Origin: Strongylocentrotus droebachiensis
Lineage: Eukaryota; Echinodermata; Echinoidea; Camarodonta; Strongylocentrotidae
NCBI GenBank assembly: GCA_035222895.1
Contig: JAVYIG010005381.1
Coordinates: 1 to 64,000, forward strand
Direction: 5' to 3'
Length of the DNA: 64,000 nt
The notes below the pieces were generated by a model. That model saw nothing but the letters and a program-made list of their open reading frames with translations, was not told the origin of the DNA and did no database searches. Of this stretch, positions 1 through 11,469 are shown in pieces (within the stretch, counting starts at the first letter, position 1; every line of letters begins with the position of its first letter). The position numbers and the translations under genes were made by a program.

Positions 1-849
1 AAAAAATCATAAACTTGCGTTATGATGTATGCCTAAGTCCAAACGTGCATTAAATCGATTTAATGGTTTATTAATGGAACAAAAATCATTGCGGTTTTAC
101 AGTGTATAAATACGAAATATATGCAATCATAAAAGTCATAAAATAGGTACAAAAACAATAATCAAATCAAATCAAATCAATTCATTTATTTCCAAATTCC
201 AACATCAATTAAAAACAATGTGTAAAAAACAGTCAATAGGCAATAAAAACATTATAAAACTATGACATTTCAATCAAACGATTGAGAAGAAAACAAAACA
301 AAACAAGTATAGCAATCAAAGAGAAACAAGGTACAGGCTACATAAAAAACAGAAGTGGAAAGTTGGAAAATGGAGAACACAATAAAAGCCAGGTTTTTGG
401 CTTGTTAGGGTGTGTTCACCTAGTTTGTTTATTTGTTTGTTTTTACATTATTATTATAAAAAATTGACATTGGTCAAACAATACATAAAACATAGAACAT
501 GAGAACATAAACATGAATAGAACAACATGATTATGAAATAGCACATATCAAACAAGGCATCCAGGGAAATCAAAAAAATATCATACATGTATATGGTATA
601 ATTAAGGTGCAGACTAAAAATCGTGTAGGCATGAGAAGAATCATGTGTATTGTGTAGACTGAATCATATTGAAAATTAATATATATATATAAATGTATGA
701 ATAAATCATAACATGTGTATTACGTATATTTCTAGCCTAGTCTGTCCTTTAAGACTGAATGTTCTATACAAGAGATCGATAGCGCCTGTCAGCATTCATG
801 AATAGATGTAGATTAATTCAAATGCTTATGTTTACCCCCCCCCCCCCCC

Positions 850-885
<36 letters not shown>

Positions 886-1174
886 AAGACAGTAGGGACT
901 TCTCACTTTAAATATTTACTTGTAAATTTTATTTTACAAAATGTTTCTGAGTATCTATTTTCAGTTTGCTTGTTTGTTTTTATGTTATAGAATTGATGTA
1001 CAAATAAATTATATTTTGTCAAGTTTAATATCTTATTAACTGGCTGGCTGAGTCGACGCTAAATATTTCTAGAACCAGAAAAAAAAGTGCCCCCCCCCCC
1101 CCAAGAAAAAGTGCTTCCTAACCCCCCCCCCCCCGCTTATTCACCGACTGGCTGTTTCGCCGCTCAATATTTTC
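1..1174. other. Gene-free repeat-rich stretch
   Basis: I see no gene here. Around 150-250 the plus strand reads as the reverse complement of a non-LTR retrotransposon 3' tail: short ATCAA-type units next to an AATAAA-containing stretch. A C-run followed by an A-run lies at about 833-882, and more C-runs at 1,090-1,135. The segment 1,085-1,231 ends in GGCTGGATCCGCCCC, which resembles one end of the small GGATCC-tipped MITE found intact at 25,339-25,468. Confidence 0.5.
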
Positions 1175-1745
1175 TCACGAATTGGGCCCCCTCTTTGACC
1201 CCCTCCCCTGCCGCCGGCTGGATCCGCCCCTGATTGTAGTCCCGAGGTAATTAACAGAGGTGGTTTGCTTCATTTTATTGTTGTTGATCTTAAGAGAGTA
1301 TGGTATTCCTCCCTTCTTTGAAATTACCATGCATTCCGTTTTCTTGTAATTTAGTGATAATCCTCTCGTGTCGGTTTCTCTGACGACAATATCCAAACGT
1401 GGCTGCAGGTCCTTCTCGGATTCTGCGATTAATATAGTATCATCTGAATACCGTATGTTTGTGATATTATTATGTCCTCCTACCTTCAATCCTCTTTCCT
1501 GTTCTAGATTTCTAAGTATCAACTCGCTGTAATAATTGAAGAGATCTGGAGACATGACACATCCTTGCCGGACCCCCCTCGTAATGTTGGTTAAGTCTTC
1601 AAATAACTGATTGTGTCTCACTTAATTAAAGGCTTTCGTATAATCGATGAAACAGAAAGACGTCTTTATGCATTTCTACGGCCCTTTCTGCTAAAGACCG
1701 CAGAAAAACAGCATTTCTAGTTTCAGCATCCTTGACAAAACCGTA
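1175..1745 (-). pseudogene. Non-LTR retrotransposon reverse transcriptase, C-terminal part
   Basis: The minus strand encodes the palm of a LINE-type reverse transcriptase. Reading from 1,745 downwards there is GFVKDAETRNAVF and AERAVEMHKDVF, then, after a frame break near 1,625, RGVRQGCVMSPDLFN and a catalytic box read as YSDDT instead of the usual YADDT, followed by LNYKKTECMVIS and VNYLGTTI. This is the standard order for LINE RT subdomains. Upstream portions of the same RT lie at 5,800-5,990 and 6,720-6,930 on the same strand, so these are pieces of one copy split by insertions. It is a decayed pseudogene. I cannot tell the clade with confidence. Confidence 0.85.
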
Positions 1746-2281
1746 CTATACATTACTGATTTCTGGAGTTAGGTGATTCCTAGGTCAAATTTGCTCTACG
1801 ACTAGGATACGGCGGCCGTACGCCCTCGAAATCGAGAGATACTTGCGGCGGCCGCAGAAGATCTGCCGTGGCCTCAGAGTCATCCTAGGGCGTATCCCTG
1901 TCTTTTCAGGCCGTACGGGTCGCCGTGGGATTATAACGCGGAGTTATATCTGTTTTCATTTCAAGTTTTGCCGTAGCGATTAGACACGCCGTAGCCATGC
2001 CGTAGAGCGGTTCCATGACGACCGTACGTCGGGCGTACGGTAGCCTTGCGTTTTATATACTCCAGGGGTGAAGCGGTAGCCGTTTGGTCCCCCTTCGGAC
2101 GCCTTGCGGGCATCTGGCGGCCACGTTGCGTCTGCCGTAGTTTTTGTCAAAAAGCTATGGCCGCAGGGACGCCCCATGGACCTACTAAGGCAACCGTGCG
2201 TCATCCCTTCAAAGGCCGTACGGCAGTCGCAGATTTTGTGTTTCCACAGATTCAAAATACGCCGTGCGGCTACCCTAACAG
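1746..2281. repeat. CpG-rich block with recurrent GCCGTA motifs
   Basis: This stretch interrupts the retrotransposon copy. It is far richer in G, C and CpG than its surroundings and is built from recurring short motifs such as GCCGTA, CCGTACGG and GGCGGCCG. Similar GC-rich sequence (for example around 5,751-5,800) reappears on the far side of the inner element. I infer the two flanks are the halves of one outer insertion, about 1,750-5,800, into which the 2,282-5,750 element later inserted. I see no coding function; open frames here overlap on both strands and look like chance. Confidence 0.45.
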
Positions 2282-2389
2282 TAGGGGTTTTTCGTTTGTC
2301 ACGTCGACATAGTCGACGTCAAATATGTGACGTCATCAGACCCGTCGTCAGAATGACGTCATCTTGCTACATCGCGGCGTAAATCAGAA

Positions 2390-2960
2390 AGTAAAAACAG
2401 AAAGAGACAGTGATAGAATGATTAAAAAAACAAAGAATGACATAAGAACAGGTGATAGAAGGAAGAAACAAAGAATAACATAAGGAAAGACAGAAAGAGA
2501 AAGTGATAGAATGATAAAAACAAAGAATAAAATAAGAGAAGATGATAGAAGGAAAAAACAAAGACTAACATAAGGAAAGACAGAAGAGAAAGTAATAGAA
2601 TGATAAAAACAAAGAATAACATAAGAGAATTAAGTTGAAAGAAGGAAGTAACAAGGAATAACATAAGGAAAGACAGAAAAAGAAGGTGAAAGAAGGGAAA
2701 AAACAAAGAATAACATAAGGAAAGACAGAAAGAGAAAGTGAAGGAAGAAAAAAACAAAGAATAACATAAGGAAAGACAGAAAGAAAAGGTGAAAGAAGGA
2801 ACAAACAAAGAATAACATAAGGAAAGACAGAAAGAGAAAGTGAAGGAAGAAAAAAACAAAGAATAACATAAGGAAAGACAGAAAAAGAAGGTGAAAGAAG
2901 GGAAAAAACAAAGAATAACATAAGGAAAGACAGAAAGAGAAAGTGAAAGAAGGAAAAAAC
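2390..2960. repeat. 51-bp purine-rich minisatellite array, left
   Basis: About eleven units on the pattern AACATAAGGAAAGACAGAAA followed by a purine-rich half. The period near 51 bp is a multiple of three, so all copies stay in the same frame and give long artificial open frames on the minus strand with a 17-residue hydrophobic repeat. Confidence 0.85.
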
Positions 2961-2999
2961 TAGAAATGCAATCGTGTCAGAACGATGTGCGTGCAATGA

Positions 3000-4800
3000 C
3001 GCCGTGTTTATACGTGTCAAACGAAAGAGCTTCTCTCGGACTATCCAGAGCAATTTGCACGAAGTCTGTAGCTTCTGTGATATTGGAGATGGGTAGGGCG
3101 AAAGAAAGGCATCAACAGTGACCTTGATGGGATGGTACTATGCCTACGAAGTTTGAAAGAAATTGGGATAGGGGAAAGAACCTAGAAAGGGCTCGCAAGC
3201 ACTGCGTGCACAAACCAATGGGATTTGGTGCATGTTTGACATTGCAATCAAGTTCGTTCTGGGGGCCAAAAGCGTGAACCCGATATGCCCCATAGACAAT
3301 GCGTGTAATGAATGGGCGGAAAACGTGCAGGATCTGTATTATGGCCGGAGTTAAATTGTTTTTTCTCTCTCTCTTTACGTCTTTTTATGGGCCGTATTTG
3401 GTATCATTAGAAAGAGAATTTCATGGTTGTTATTGTAAACCACTCTCTTTTTTTCTATGATAATCCTATCGAAACACGTAATGTAAAATAGATGTATAGG
3501 ACAAAATGGCGTCTTAAATGGCCCCCTTGACCAATTTCAAAAATCCGGCCAAGAGGTGCCCTGCGTATTGGAACTCGGCATGTCACTGCAAATTTTCAAG
3601 GAAAAAAAAGGACGTTTAAGGGGCGAAAAGCAGTCTGAAAAAATGACGTCATAGCCGAAACGTGTTAGGTTCGGGCGGTAACTCGGCGGAATTCGTATAG
3701 TGATCTTTGTTCAAATGCGATTTACTCACAATTTTCTGTGTGAACATATATAATACTTGGTATCATCCGAAAGGGCACTTCATTGCGGTCAGTTTGACAC
3801 CATTGTTAACTGCGCGCAATGTATTGCGCGCATTGAACGCGCTATTACGTAATCCATAGTAAATTCATCATTTTTGGCGATAACTTTGCGCTGACATATT
3901 CGAATTTTACCAAACTTAGTAAACAGTTGTCACGTATATGGATACATATGTCTGCAAAGTTTCATTGATGTAGGTATAACGATCGCCATTTTAGAGCAAG
4001 TTGAAGTTATTTCTCAATTTTCTTGAAAATGGCGAATTTGGAGGGCAATTTTCTCAAATTAGGTCAGTGATAGGGTATATAATTTTGTATATGGCTGGAA
4101 AGGGCATATCTTCAAGTATCTAAATCCAAAAAAGGGTACGGGTTTGCCAAGCCATTATGGAGATACGGCCACAGACAGAAAGCCAATTCCCAGAACTTTA
4201 GAGGGCGCTATTTATGTTGTGCGAAGCCATTGGAGCGTGAAATTTGGCATGGCTATGTGCAATTATGAGATAAAGATACTGTGAGATTTAAATACAAAAC
4301 GGAATTTATTTGAGAAAGTTATGGCAGTTTTAGATTATTTAGGGGTCCATTTTTCAAGAACTTGAGAGATTTTTGACGGAGTCGGTTTTAGATTTGAATT
4401 TCGAGTATGAAGATGGCATTTTGAAGGTCAAGTCATTTGACGCAGATGAAAGAACATCTCTCAGACTATCTAGAGGAATTTGTTAGAAGTTTGTAGGATC
4501 TAGGATAGTGGAGATAGGAAGGAAAATATAAAGGCCTTAAAATGGACCAGAAACGGACAAAATGGCGCCTGGACGGTCATGCATGAGTGATTTCAAAAAT
4601 CGAAAAAGTAGGTGACCTTGATGAGATGCTAGAGATGATGCCTACGAAATTTGAAAGGAAAAGGACTTGAGGAAAGTATCTAACCAGGAATAACAAGCAC
4701 TACGTGCAAAACGAATGTGATTTCCGGACGATAAGGAAAACCAGGAGGAAAACAAGAATATTAATGGGGCAGAATGTGAACGAAAACAAGGCAATGACGA
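3000..4800. other. Interior of the TIR element, no gene seen
   Basis: No coding region is recognised. Phrases such as AAAATGGCG next to TTTCAAAAATC recur at about 3,505 and 4,558, and a longer block recurs near 3,010-3,230 and 4,440-4,710. A GCGCGCAATG-type palindromic patch lies near 3,810-3,840. Confidence 0.5.
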
Positions 4801-4809
4801 AGGTTCGTC

Positions 4810-5580
4810 ATTGCAACAAAGAATAACATAAGGAAAGACAGAAAGAAAAGGTGAAAGAAGGAAAAAACAAAGAATAACATAAGGAAATACAAAAAGAGAA
4901 AGTGATAGAAAGATAAAAACAAAGAATAACATAAGAGAAGATGAAGGAAGGAAGAAACGAAGAATAACATAAGGAAAGACAGAAAAAGAAGGTGAAAGAA
5001 GGGAAAAAACAAAGAATAACATAAGGAAAGACAGAAAGAGAAAGTGAAGGAAGAAAAAAACAAAGAATAACATAAGGAAAGACAGAAAGAAAAGGTGAAA
5101 GAAGGAAAAAACAAAGAATAACATTAGGAAAGACAGAAAGTGAAGGTGAAAGAAGGAAAAAACAAAGAATAACATAAGGAAAGACAGAAAGAAAAGGTGA
5201 AAGAAGGAAAAAACAAAGAATAACATAAGGAAATACAAAAAGAGAAAGTGATAGAAAGATAAAAACAAAGAATAACATAAGAGAAGATGAAGGAAGGAAG
5301 AAACGAAGAATAACATAATGAAAGACAGAAAGAGAAGGTGAAAGAAGGGAAAAAACAAAGAATAACATAAGGAAAGACTGAAGAGAAAGTGAAAGAAGGA
5401 AAAAACAAAGAATAACATAAGGAAAGACAGAAAGAGAAGGTGAAAGAAGGAAAAACAAAGAATAACATAAGGAAAGACAGAAAGAGAAGGTGAAAGAAGG
5501 AAAAAACAAATAATAACATAGGGAAAATAGAGAGAGTATAATAGAATAATAAACGAAGAACAAAATAAGAAGTGAAAGAA
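4810..5580. repeat. 51-bp purine-rich minisatellite array, right
   Basis: About fifteen units of the same 51-bp repeat as the left array, in the same orientation. Some units are truncated and carry a variant half, GATAGAAAGATAAAAAC, that appears twice with the same neighbours, suggesting multi-unit duplication. As in the left array, the minus-strand open frames are by-products of the period. Confidence 0.85.
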
Positions 5581-5799
5581 GGAGAAATTGAATAACCGCG
5601 TGCGGGGCCATTACGTCATCGTGTAGAGAACGGGTGTCGACTTAAAACGAAAAGGGTTATAAGATAGTGAACAGGACGGGTGTCTGACGCCAATTCGCAT
5701 CGTTAGAGGACGTGAACGCCGTCCTCGTCCACACAAACGAAAAGCCCCTATTATGTGACCGCTACCGGATGTGTCCGTGGGAGTGCTGCGGCGGTCCTA

Positions 5800-5993
5800 T
5801 AATTGCTATTGGCCGCTATTGGCATAACTCTTTGAAGTAGAGCTCGCAAGACGGTCTTTGTGATATGGCTTATGAGGCTGATGATTCTATGTTGCCCGCA
5901 TTCCACTGCTCCAGGTTTCTTGGGAAGTGTAATACTATTGATTTGCACAGGTCATCTGGAGACTTTCCGTCATCATAGATCTTATTAATAACT
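5800..5993 (-). pseudogene. Non-LTR retrotransposon RT, middle part
   Basis: The minus strand shows KLINKIYDDGKSPDDLCKSI and, after a one-base frame change, SITLPKKPGAVECGQHR, SLISHITKTVLRALLQRV. These are the fingers-region motifs that precede the part seen at 1,175-1,745. The copy stops abruptly at both sides: on the left at the outer insertion, on the right at the 10-bp duplication flanking the MITE at 6,004. Confidence 0.8.
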
Positions 5994-6717
5994 TTTCACG
6001 ACAGGCGCGTAGCCAGGGGGGCGGTGGGGGCGGTCGACCCCCCCCCCCCAAAAAAAAAAAACGCCGGCCCCCAAAAAAAAGAGAGAGAGAGAGAGAGAAA
6101 GAAGAAAGGAAGAGGACGTAGGAAGAAAAAGGATTAAGAGTCGAGAAATGTACAACGAATGGTATTCTTTCTCTGATTTTAATGAAACGTCAAGGGTTCC
6201 GCGCTTTGCGCGGGAGGGGCGGGGGTGGGGGGAGGGGGGAACTGAATTCAAACAATGATTAAGAGTCGAGAATATGGTGCAACGAATCGTCTTCTTTCTT
6301 TAATAATTTAATGAAACGTCAAGGCTTCGCGCGGGAGGGGCGGGGGGGGGGGGACTGAATTCAGATAAGGATTAAGAGTCGAGAACGGTACAACGAATGG
6401 TCTTCTTTCTCTGATTTTAATGAAACTTCAAGGGTTCCGCGCTTCGCGCGGTAGGGGCGGGGGGGGGGGAGGGGGAACTGAATTCAAACAATGATTAAGA
6501 TTCGAGAATATGGTACAACGAATCGTCTTCTTTCTCTAGTAATCTAATGAAACGTCAAAGCTTTCGCGCTTCGCGAGGGAGGGGAACAAATCCTCCCTCC
6601 CTGCACCCACCCCCCTAGGGGGCGTGCTACGCGCGCTCTGTAAGTGATTCACACGCTTCGCGTGCTCACTACCGCCCCCCTAAAATAAAATCCTGGCTAC
6701 ACGCTTGTTTCACGACA
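5994..6717. mobile_element. 704-bp MITE with 10-bp target site duplication
   Basis: TTTCACGACA occurs at 5,994-6,003 and again at 6,708-6,717, directly flanking 6,004-6,707. The element starts GGCGCGTAGCCAGG and ends CCTGGCTACACGC, so the tips form an inverted repeat GCGTAGCCAGG. Inside, a unit of about 115-125 bp with ATTAAGAGTCGAGAA and AATGAAACGTCAA is repeated about four times (starts near 6,136, 6,259, 6,370 and 6,490), each with a G-rich run. No transposase. The retrotransposon reading continues on both sides, so the insertion is internal to that copy. Confidence 0.75.
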
Positions 6718-6930
6718 CCATAGTTTTCCAAATCTGGACCAGCAGCTTTGTTCCTCTTTATCTTACTGATCGTTTTCCTCACTTCTAAGAGCAGAATCCT
6801 AGGCCATTAATAGATCCTGCACAATGAGGAGGTTCTTTTCTTACATCGTCAAAAAACTCGCCAATGTACTCAGTCCATCTGTTCAGTATCTCATCCTTTT
6901 TAACCAGTACTGATCCAACCGTTGCCTTGA
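6718..6930 (-). pseudogene. Non-LTR retrotransposon RT, N-terminal part
   Basis: The minus strand reads VKKDEILNRWTEYIGEFFDD and, after a frame break, EVRKTISKIKRNKAAGPD, the motif just upstream of the RT fingers in many LINEs. It joins across the MITE at 6,004-6,707 to the next part at 5,800-5,993. Frame breaks mark it as dead. Confidence 0.8.
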
Positions 6931-8702
6931 TGCATCACAACTTGGAGCTCCGAATTTCTTTCTTCCAGAAAGGTCATCGTATATTCAGGATATGAATTAA
7001 ATAAAACTAATTCTATGCGAATTGATATGTAAACAACAATAAACTGAACCTGTCTTAAAGGTCGCATTTGCAGTTCAAAATAATGAAAGGGTAAATTCCA
7101 ACGGCATTTGAAAGACAATACTAATTTAGAACTGCCCTCAAAACGAAAGGGTTTGACAATGGCTTTTTGTGGAATGATGAACGACAATTAGTTGTCGAAT
7201 CAACATAAGTGATTGCAATCACCTAAGTAACAGTCTTACACTGTATTTTCAGACCCTTGTACCAAATGGTCGTACGTTTTGTGCTGCACAAAGATTAAAT
7301 CAGTTTAATATTTTGGCCATTACAAGTAGTGGGTTATTGATGTAGACAAATGCTCATGTACCCGTTACAGCTCATTTTGTGTATGTTATTACCAAAGAAA
7401 AAATAATACTAGTTAGACTCAGTCACTCCATAGTGTCTGACAGGGAAGTCTAGAAAGTAAACGGGTTTCCTTGCATAGTTAGAATAATAGGACACTGCCA
7501 ACGTTTACATTTCACAGATAGGATATACATGACATATTCATAATTCCTTCAAAGTTCTACAGAATTTGATGTTGGCTGCAAAAGGGCCATAGTGTCTTTA
7601 AGGATTCGCTTAAATGTAACGAAGTATATACAGATATCGGTCTGATGATGATGATGATGGTGATGATGATAATAAACATTACAATGGTAAACACATAGTA
7701 ATAAGATATATGTTTAGGGTGAAACATGAATTGCGATCAAAGAATGCGTCGAGAAGGCAAGCAACAGGGGAATCCTAGCTTGTCAGTGGATTTAGAAAAT
7801 TATTCTTTAACCTATTGGTCATACTACTTCAGAATATCTTTTTTACTTTACAGAAAACTGCTTCAATAAATCTTCTCTTATAAAAATCAATTTTTGATAG
7901 ATTCGAATCACGTTTTATTTTGTTTATAAAGCCTTGAATTAACGCTGACACGTTACCAGACAGCCTCGTTGATATATTAATATTCATTTAACTAGGTCTT
8001 CAGGACAAAACCCAACACAAAGTGGCTTTTTATAGGCAATAAAACGGTCAATTCCGCTACACGGTGCATTTTACGAGACTTTTGCGAGAATAGGAGAGAG
8101 CCAAGTTAACTAATACCAAGTGCCTGTTGACAGGTCTTACTGTGATACAACCTATTACGTCAGTAATACTTTATGACTTCTAATCTTACTCGTCTAATTG
8201 ACAAGAAAATCTGTTATGGAATACAGTGGTGAATTTTACCAATTTAGTCTTGATGTACGAATCAAAATTAATTTTCTTTGAAGAATTCAGATGAATTGAT
8301 TTACTTTTATCGGGCATAATTATTCTTGAAAAACAGCGTAAATATCAGCCACTAATAATATGCTGATTGAAACGTAAAATATAATTTTCTCTGTTTTACC
8401 ACAGATTTAAACGAGAGAAATGAGGGCTCAACTCCGTCCGAGTTATTTAAAAAAAACAGATTATTTTCATTAAACATTTAATACATGAACATACAATGTG
8501 TAATACATCAAGATGAACGAACAAACAAACTGAAAACGTTAAAAAAGATATTTGGAAGGCTAAATATAGAAACAAATGTAATAGTTATGACATTACAACG
8601 GAAACTGTTATAACAATTGTTTAATATGAAATGAATAAATAAATCAATCAATCAAACGGAAATCGGGTGTTTCGCGCAGAGATTTAAAAAATCATATCAT
8701 TT
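6931..8702. other. Gene-free stretch
   Basis: I find no gene. A short GAT-rich microsatellite lies at about 7,644-7,672. The rest is AT-rich, with no obvious exon and no inverted terminal repeats that I could recognise. Confidence 0.5.
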
Positions 8703-9010
8703 TTAATTCAGTTCACTTATGAAGATGAAAGACAATACTGCTGAAGCTTTACTGCCGAAGCCGGTTTCCATCTTCAAAGAATATGTCTCTTTCTCTGATA
8801 TTTTTAAGGTGTTGAGATTCGCTGAAGCAATGAAATGAGGGTTTCCACTCCTGGCCACGATGTAGAGCGTAGAACCATGGATGCTAAAGCAGACTATTGG
8901 CATTAATCCATCTACAACCCCCACGAATGAGATTTCAAACCTCTTCGAGTTGTCTAAGTCCCAGTACTCAATTGATCGGTTTACACTGTTAAACCAGTAA
9001 AGACGACGTT
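8703..9010 (-). CDS. YWTD gene, last exon seen
   Basis: Acceptor CACAG at 9,011-9,012 after a pyrimidine-rich stretch. Encodes RRLYWFNSVNRSIEYWDLD, then a second blade-like part with STLYIVARSG. The frame runs to TAA. A donor before the stop cannot be excluded. Confidence 0.65.
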
Positions 9011-9960
9011 CTGTGTTTACAAAACAACAACAAAAGAAAGAAAGAAAGAAATGAAGAAAGATGTCAGATTTTGTCATCAAAACATGCATCTGAATTTTTT
9101 CAGTCCAAAGGTTATAATACTGGCAAATCTGTTCGCCCTTCACAATTTATTTTGTTGAGTAAATTGATAATGAAAAATGAATTTCTTGTTATAAACCAAT
9201 TAGTAACAGCAGATACAAATATTTTCCCAGACTCAGTTGGCTACGCTTTGTAATATTTCTTTGAATAATTTCACTATTTAGCCAAAATAAACTACATGTA
9301 TCTTCTGTATTGATATGAATCCGCATTCTTGAATCGCCAATTTACACTAAATCGTATACTAAACTTTAAAGTGAAAACACTATTGTCTAGACTTTGATGA
9401 AAAGAATATGACGTACTATTTGTATCAAAATGTAGGAGTTTAGCTTCAGTATCTTCATCATAGATGCTAGACTGAACAATCTCCCCGCTGACGTTGAATC
9501 GAATAATCTTGTCCAATCCTCCAAGATACACTATTCTGTTAAGGGAATGAAAAGAGAGTTATGAGATAATAATTTCGTCTCATTTAGCTAGGCTAGCCAC
9601 TTCCTTCTCATTATGGTAACTTAATTCATAAAGTAGAAGGGTGTAGCGTATTTGTACTGCCGAATATCAAATGGATAGTCAGGGCGTGTGGCTTGGGTGA
9701 TGATTGGACATTTAACATAAAAAAGGTCGGGAGGGGGGGGGACGATCTTAAGTTAGATGGCGGTGAAATACAATCATGCTTTCCTTTCTTCCTCTTCCTC
9801 CCTTTCCCCCTCTCCCTTCATCTCTCCCTCTCCTCCCTCCCTCTTTCTATCTCCTCCTACCCCTCTCTCCTCCCTCCCTCTCTGCCCCCCTCTCTCCCCT
9901 CCCTCCCTCTCCCCTCCCTCTCTATCTCTCTCCCTCCCTCCCTCCCACCCTCCTCCCATC

Positions 9961-10014
<54 letters not shown>

Positions 10015-11432
10015 ATTCCTTTTCTTCATTTGATTTCGTTTTCATTCGAGTGGGTTAACATGGCCCCTTTGAAACTCTCCCCCTTAAAGCCACATCTAGT
10101 TAAATAATGACAATTCAGTTCCTTACTGATCACGACTATCCATGGCAAATGATATCCAACTATTATTTGGGTCGGTGGCGAGCGTAGAGGGCGAGCTTCC
10201 ATCCAGATAGGCTTTCTTGAGGTGCTTTGTGGTTCCACCATCCGAGAGCCAAAATATCTCGCGAGTTTCTTCAAGCACATGAATAAAGAGTGCTCCTATA
10301 AAGTAAGGAAGATAGGTAGAATATGGGGAGAAGTAAAAAGAGAGGGAGAGAGAGAGAGAGAGAGAGAGAATAACATCGAGGAAAGTATAAAACATCCTCA
10401 TTCCGGTCACACCAACAAGTAAGACACCAGACGAACAGAACAAAATTCAGAAACGGTTCTAAATAATATACAGTCAAACCTGTCTACCCAAGGGAAATAC
10501 AAAAAGTGGTCGATTTTCTTCTTTATTTTGGTAGGTGTGGGCTTGAGCCCGCCCCCGCCCCCGCCCCTGCCCCCCCCCCCACACCATCTCCCGCACCCAT
10601 CCTTCATTAAAAAAGTCATCTTCGTGTTCTTATTTTAATTCTTCCCTTCTTCTTCTAATTCTCGCTCTCCTTCGTCTTCTTCTTTTTCTTTTTCCTTCCT
10701 CTCCTTCTTCTTCTTCTTCTTCTTCTTCTTCTTCTTCTTCTTCTTCTCATTTTTCTTCTTCTTCTTTTTTTCTTCTTTCACTATCTTCTTCTCTTTTTAA
10801 GGAGGCACGATAGCTCAGTCTGTAGAGCAGTGGTCACGTAATCTGGTGACCCGGGTTCGAAACCAAAGTGGTGCGCTAGTGCCCTTTGGTAAGGCATTAA
10901 TCCTCATTACCAGGTCCGTCGGTCTTCTGGTTGCTTAATAACAAGCATTTATTGCTTTCTTAGCTGTCAGGTAAAAAAAATAACCACCACTAATTACTTT
11001 TACTTGTTGTCCTTCATCATCATTATTATCGTTATCAGCATAATCATCATCGTCATTTACATTGATCGAATATAAAGTTGTTCCCGTTCCGCATACAAAT
11101 ATCGCTGATATAAAAGCTTACTTTCAGATGTCATGACGATTTCCATCGGTATGACGTCATCAATATCACTTCTCATAATCCTATATCGAGAGGGCTCCGT
11201 CCAGTATACTCTTCTTTCCAATGCATCAACAGAGATATCAGAAGTCTCACCTCTGTCTAACCCTCTTATATGCTTATAATAAGTGGTTAAGAGTGTCTCT
11301 CCGGGCTTAAGTTTGCTGGTGTAAATGTAATCCTCTGAGGCGGAGAAGATGTATGTCCCAGTGGCTACAGAGTAATGAAGAAAAAGGTAACATAATTACC
11401 AGAATGAAGAACTTCTCTATTTCACACCTTGG

Positions 11433-11469
<37 letters not shown>

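Larger units (their letters stand above)
2282..5750. mobile_element. 3.47-kb TIR element, probably non-autonomous DNA transposon
   Basis: The left end reads TAGGGGTTTTTCGTTTGT (2,282-2,299) and the right end is its reverse complement with one mismatch (5,733-5,750). If the outer TA is a target duplication, the inverted repeats start with GGGG, as in a Tc1/mariner-like element. Inside there are two arrays of a 51-bp unit (about 2,390-2,960 and 4,810-5,580, same orientation). Between them lie direct duplicates of a block of about 200 bp (near 3,010-3,230 and 4,440-4,710). No transposase is recognisable, so it would depend on another element. It sits inside the retrotransposon insertion, hence is younger than that copy. 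Confidence 0.55.

Noticed and set aside
2367..3053. Long minus-strand hydrophobic frames with a 17-residue repeat
   Set aside because: They follow exactly from a 51-bp minisatellite whose period is a multiple of three; several frames are open at once and no start or family feature is present. The same holds for 4,642-5,611.
9693..10107. Overlapping Ser/Pro/Leu-rich frames
   Set aside because: Produced by a CT-rich tract inside an intron of the YWTD gene; frames are open on both strands.
10799..10875. tRNA gene
   Set aside because: A and B boxes are there, but the acceptor stem does not close, and the body continues into a SINE.
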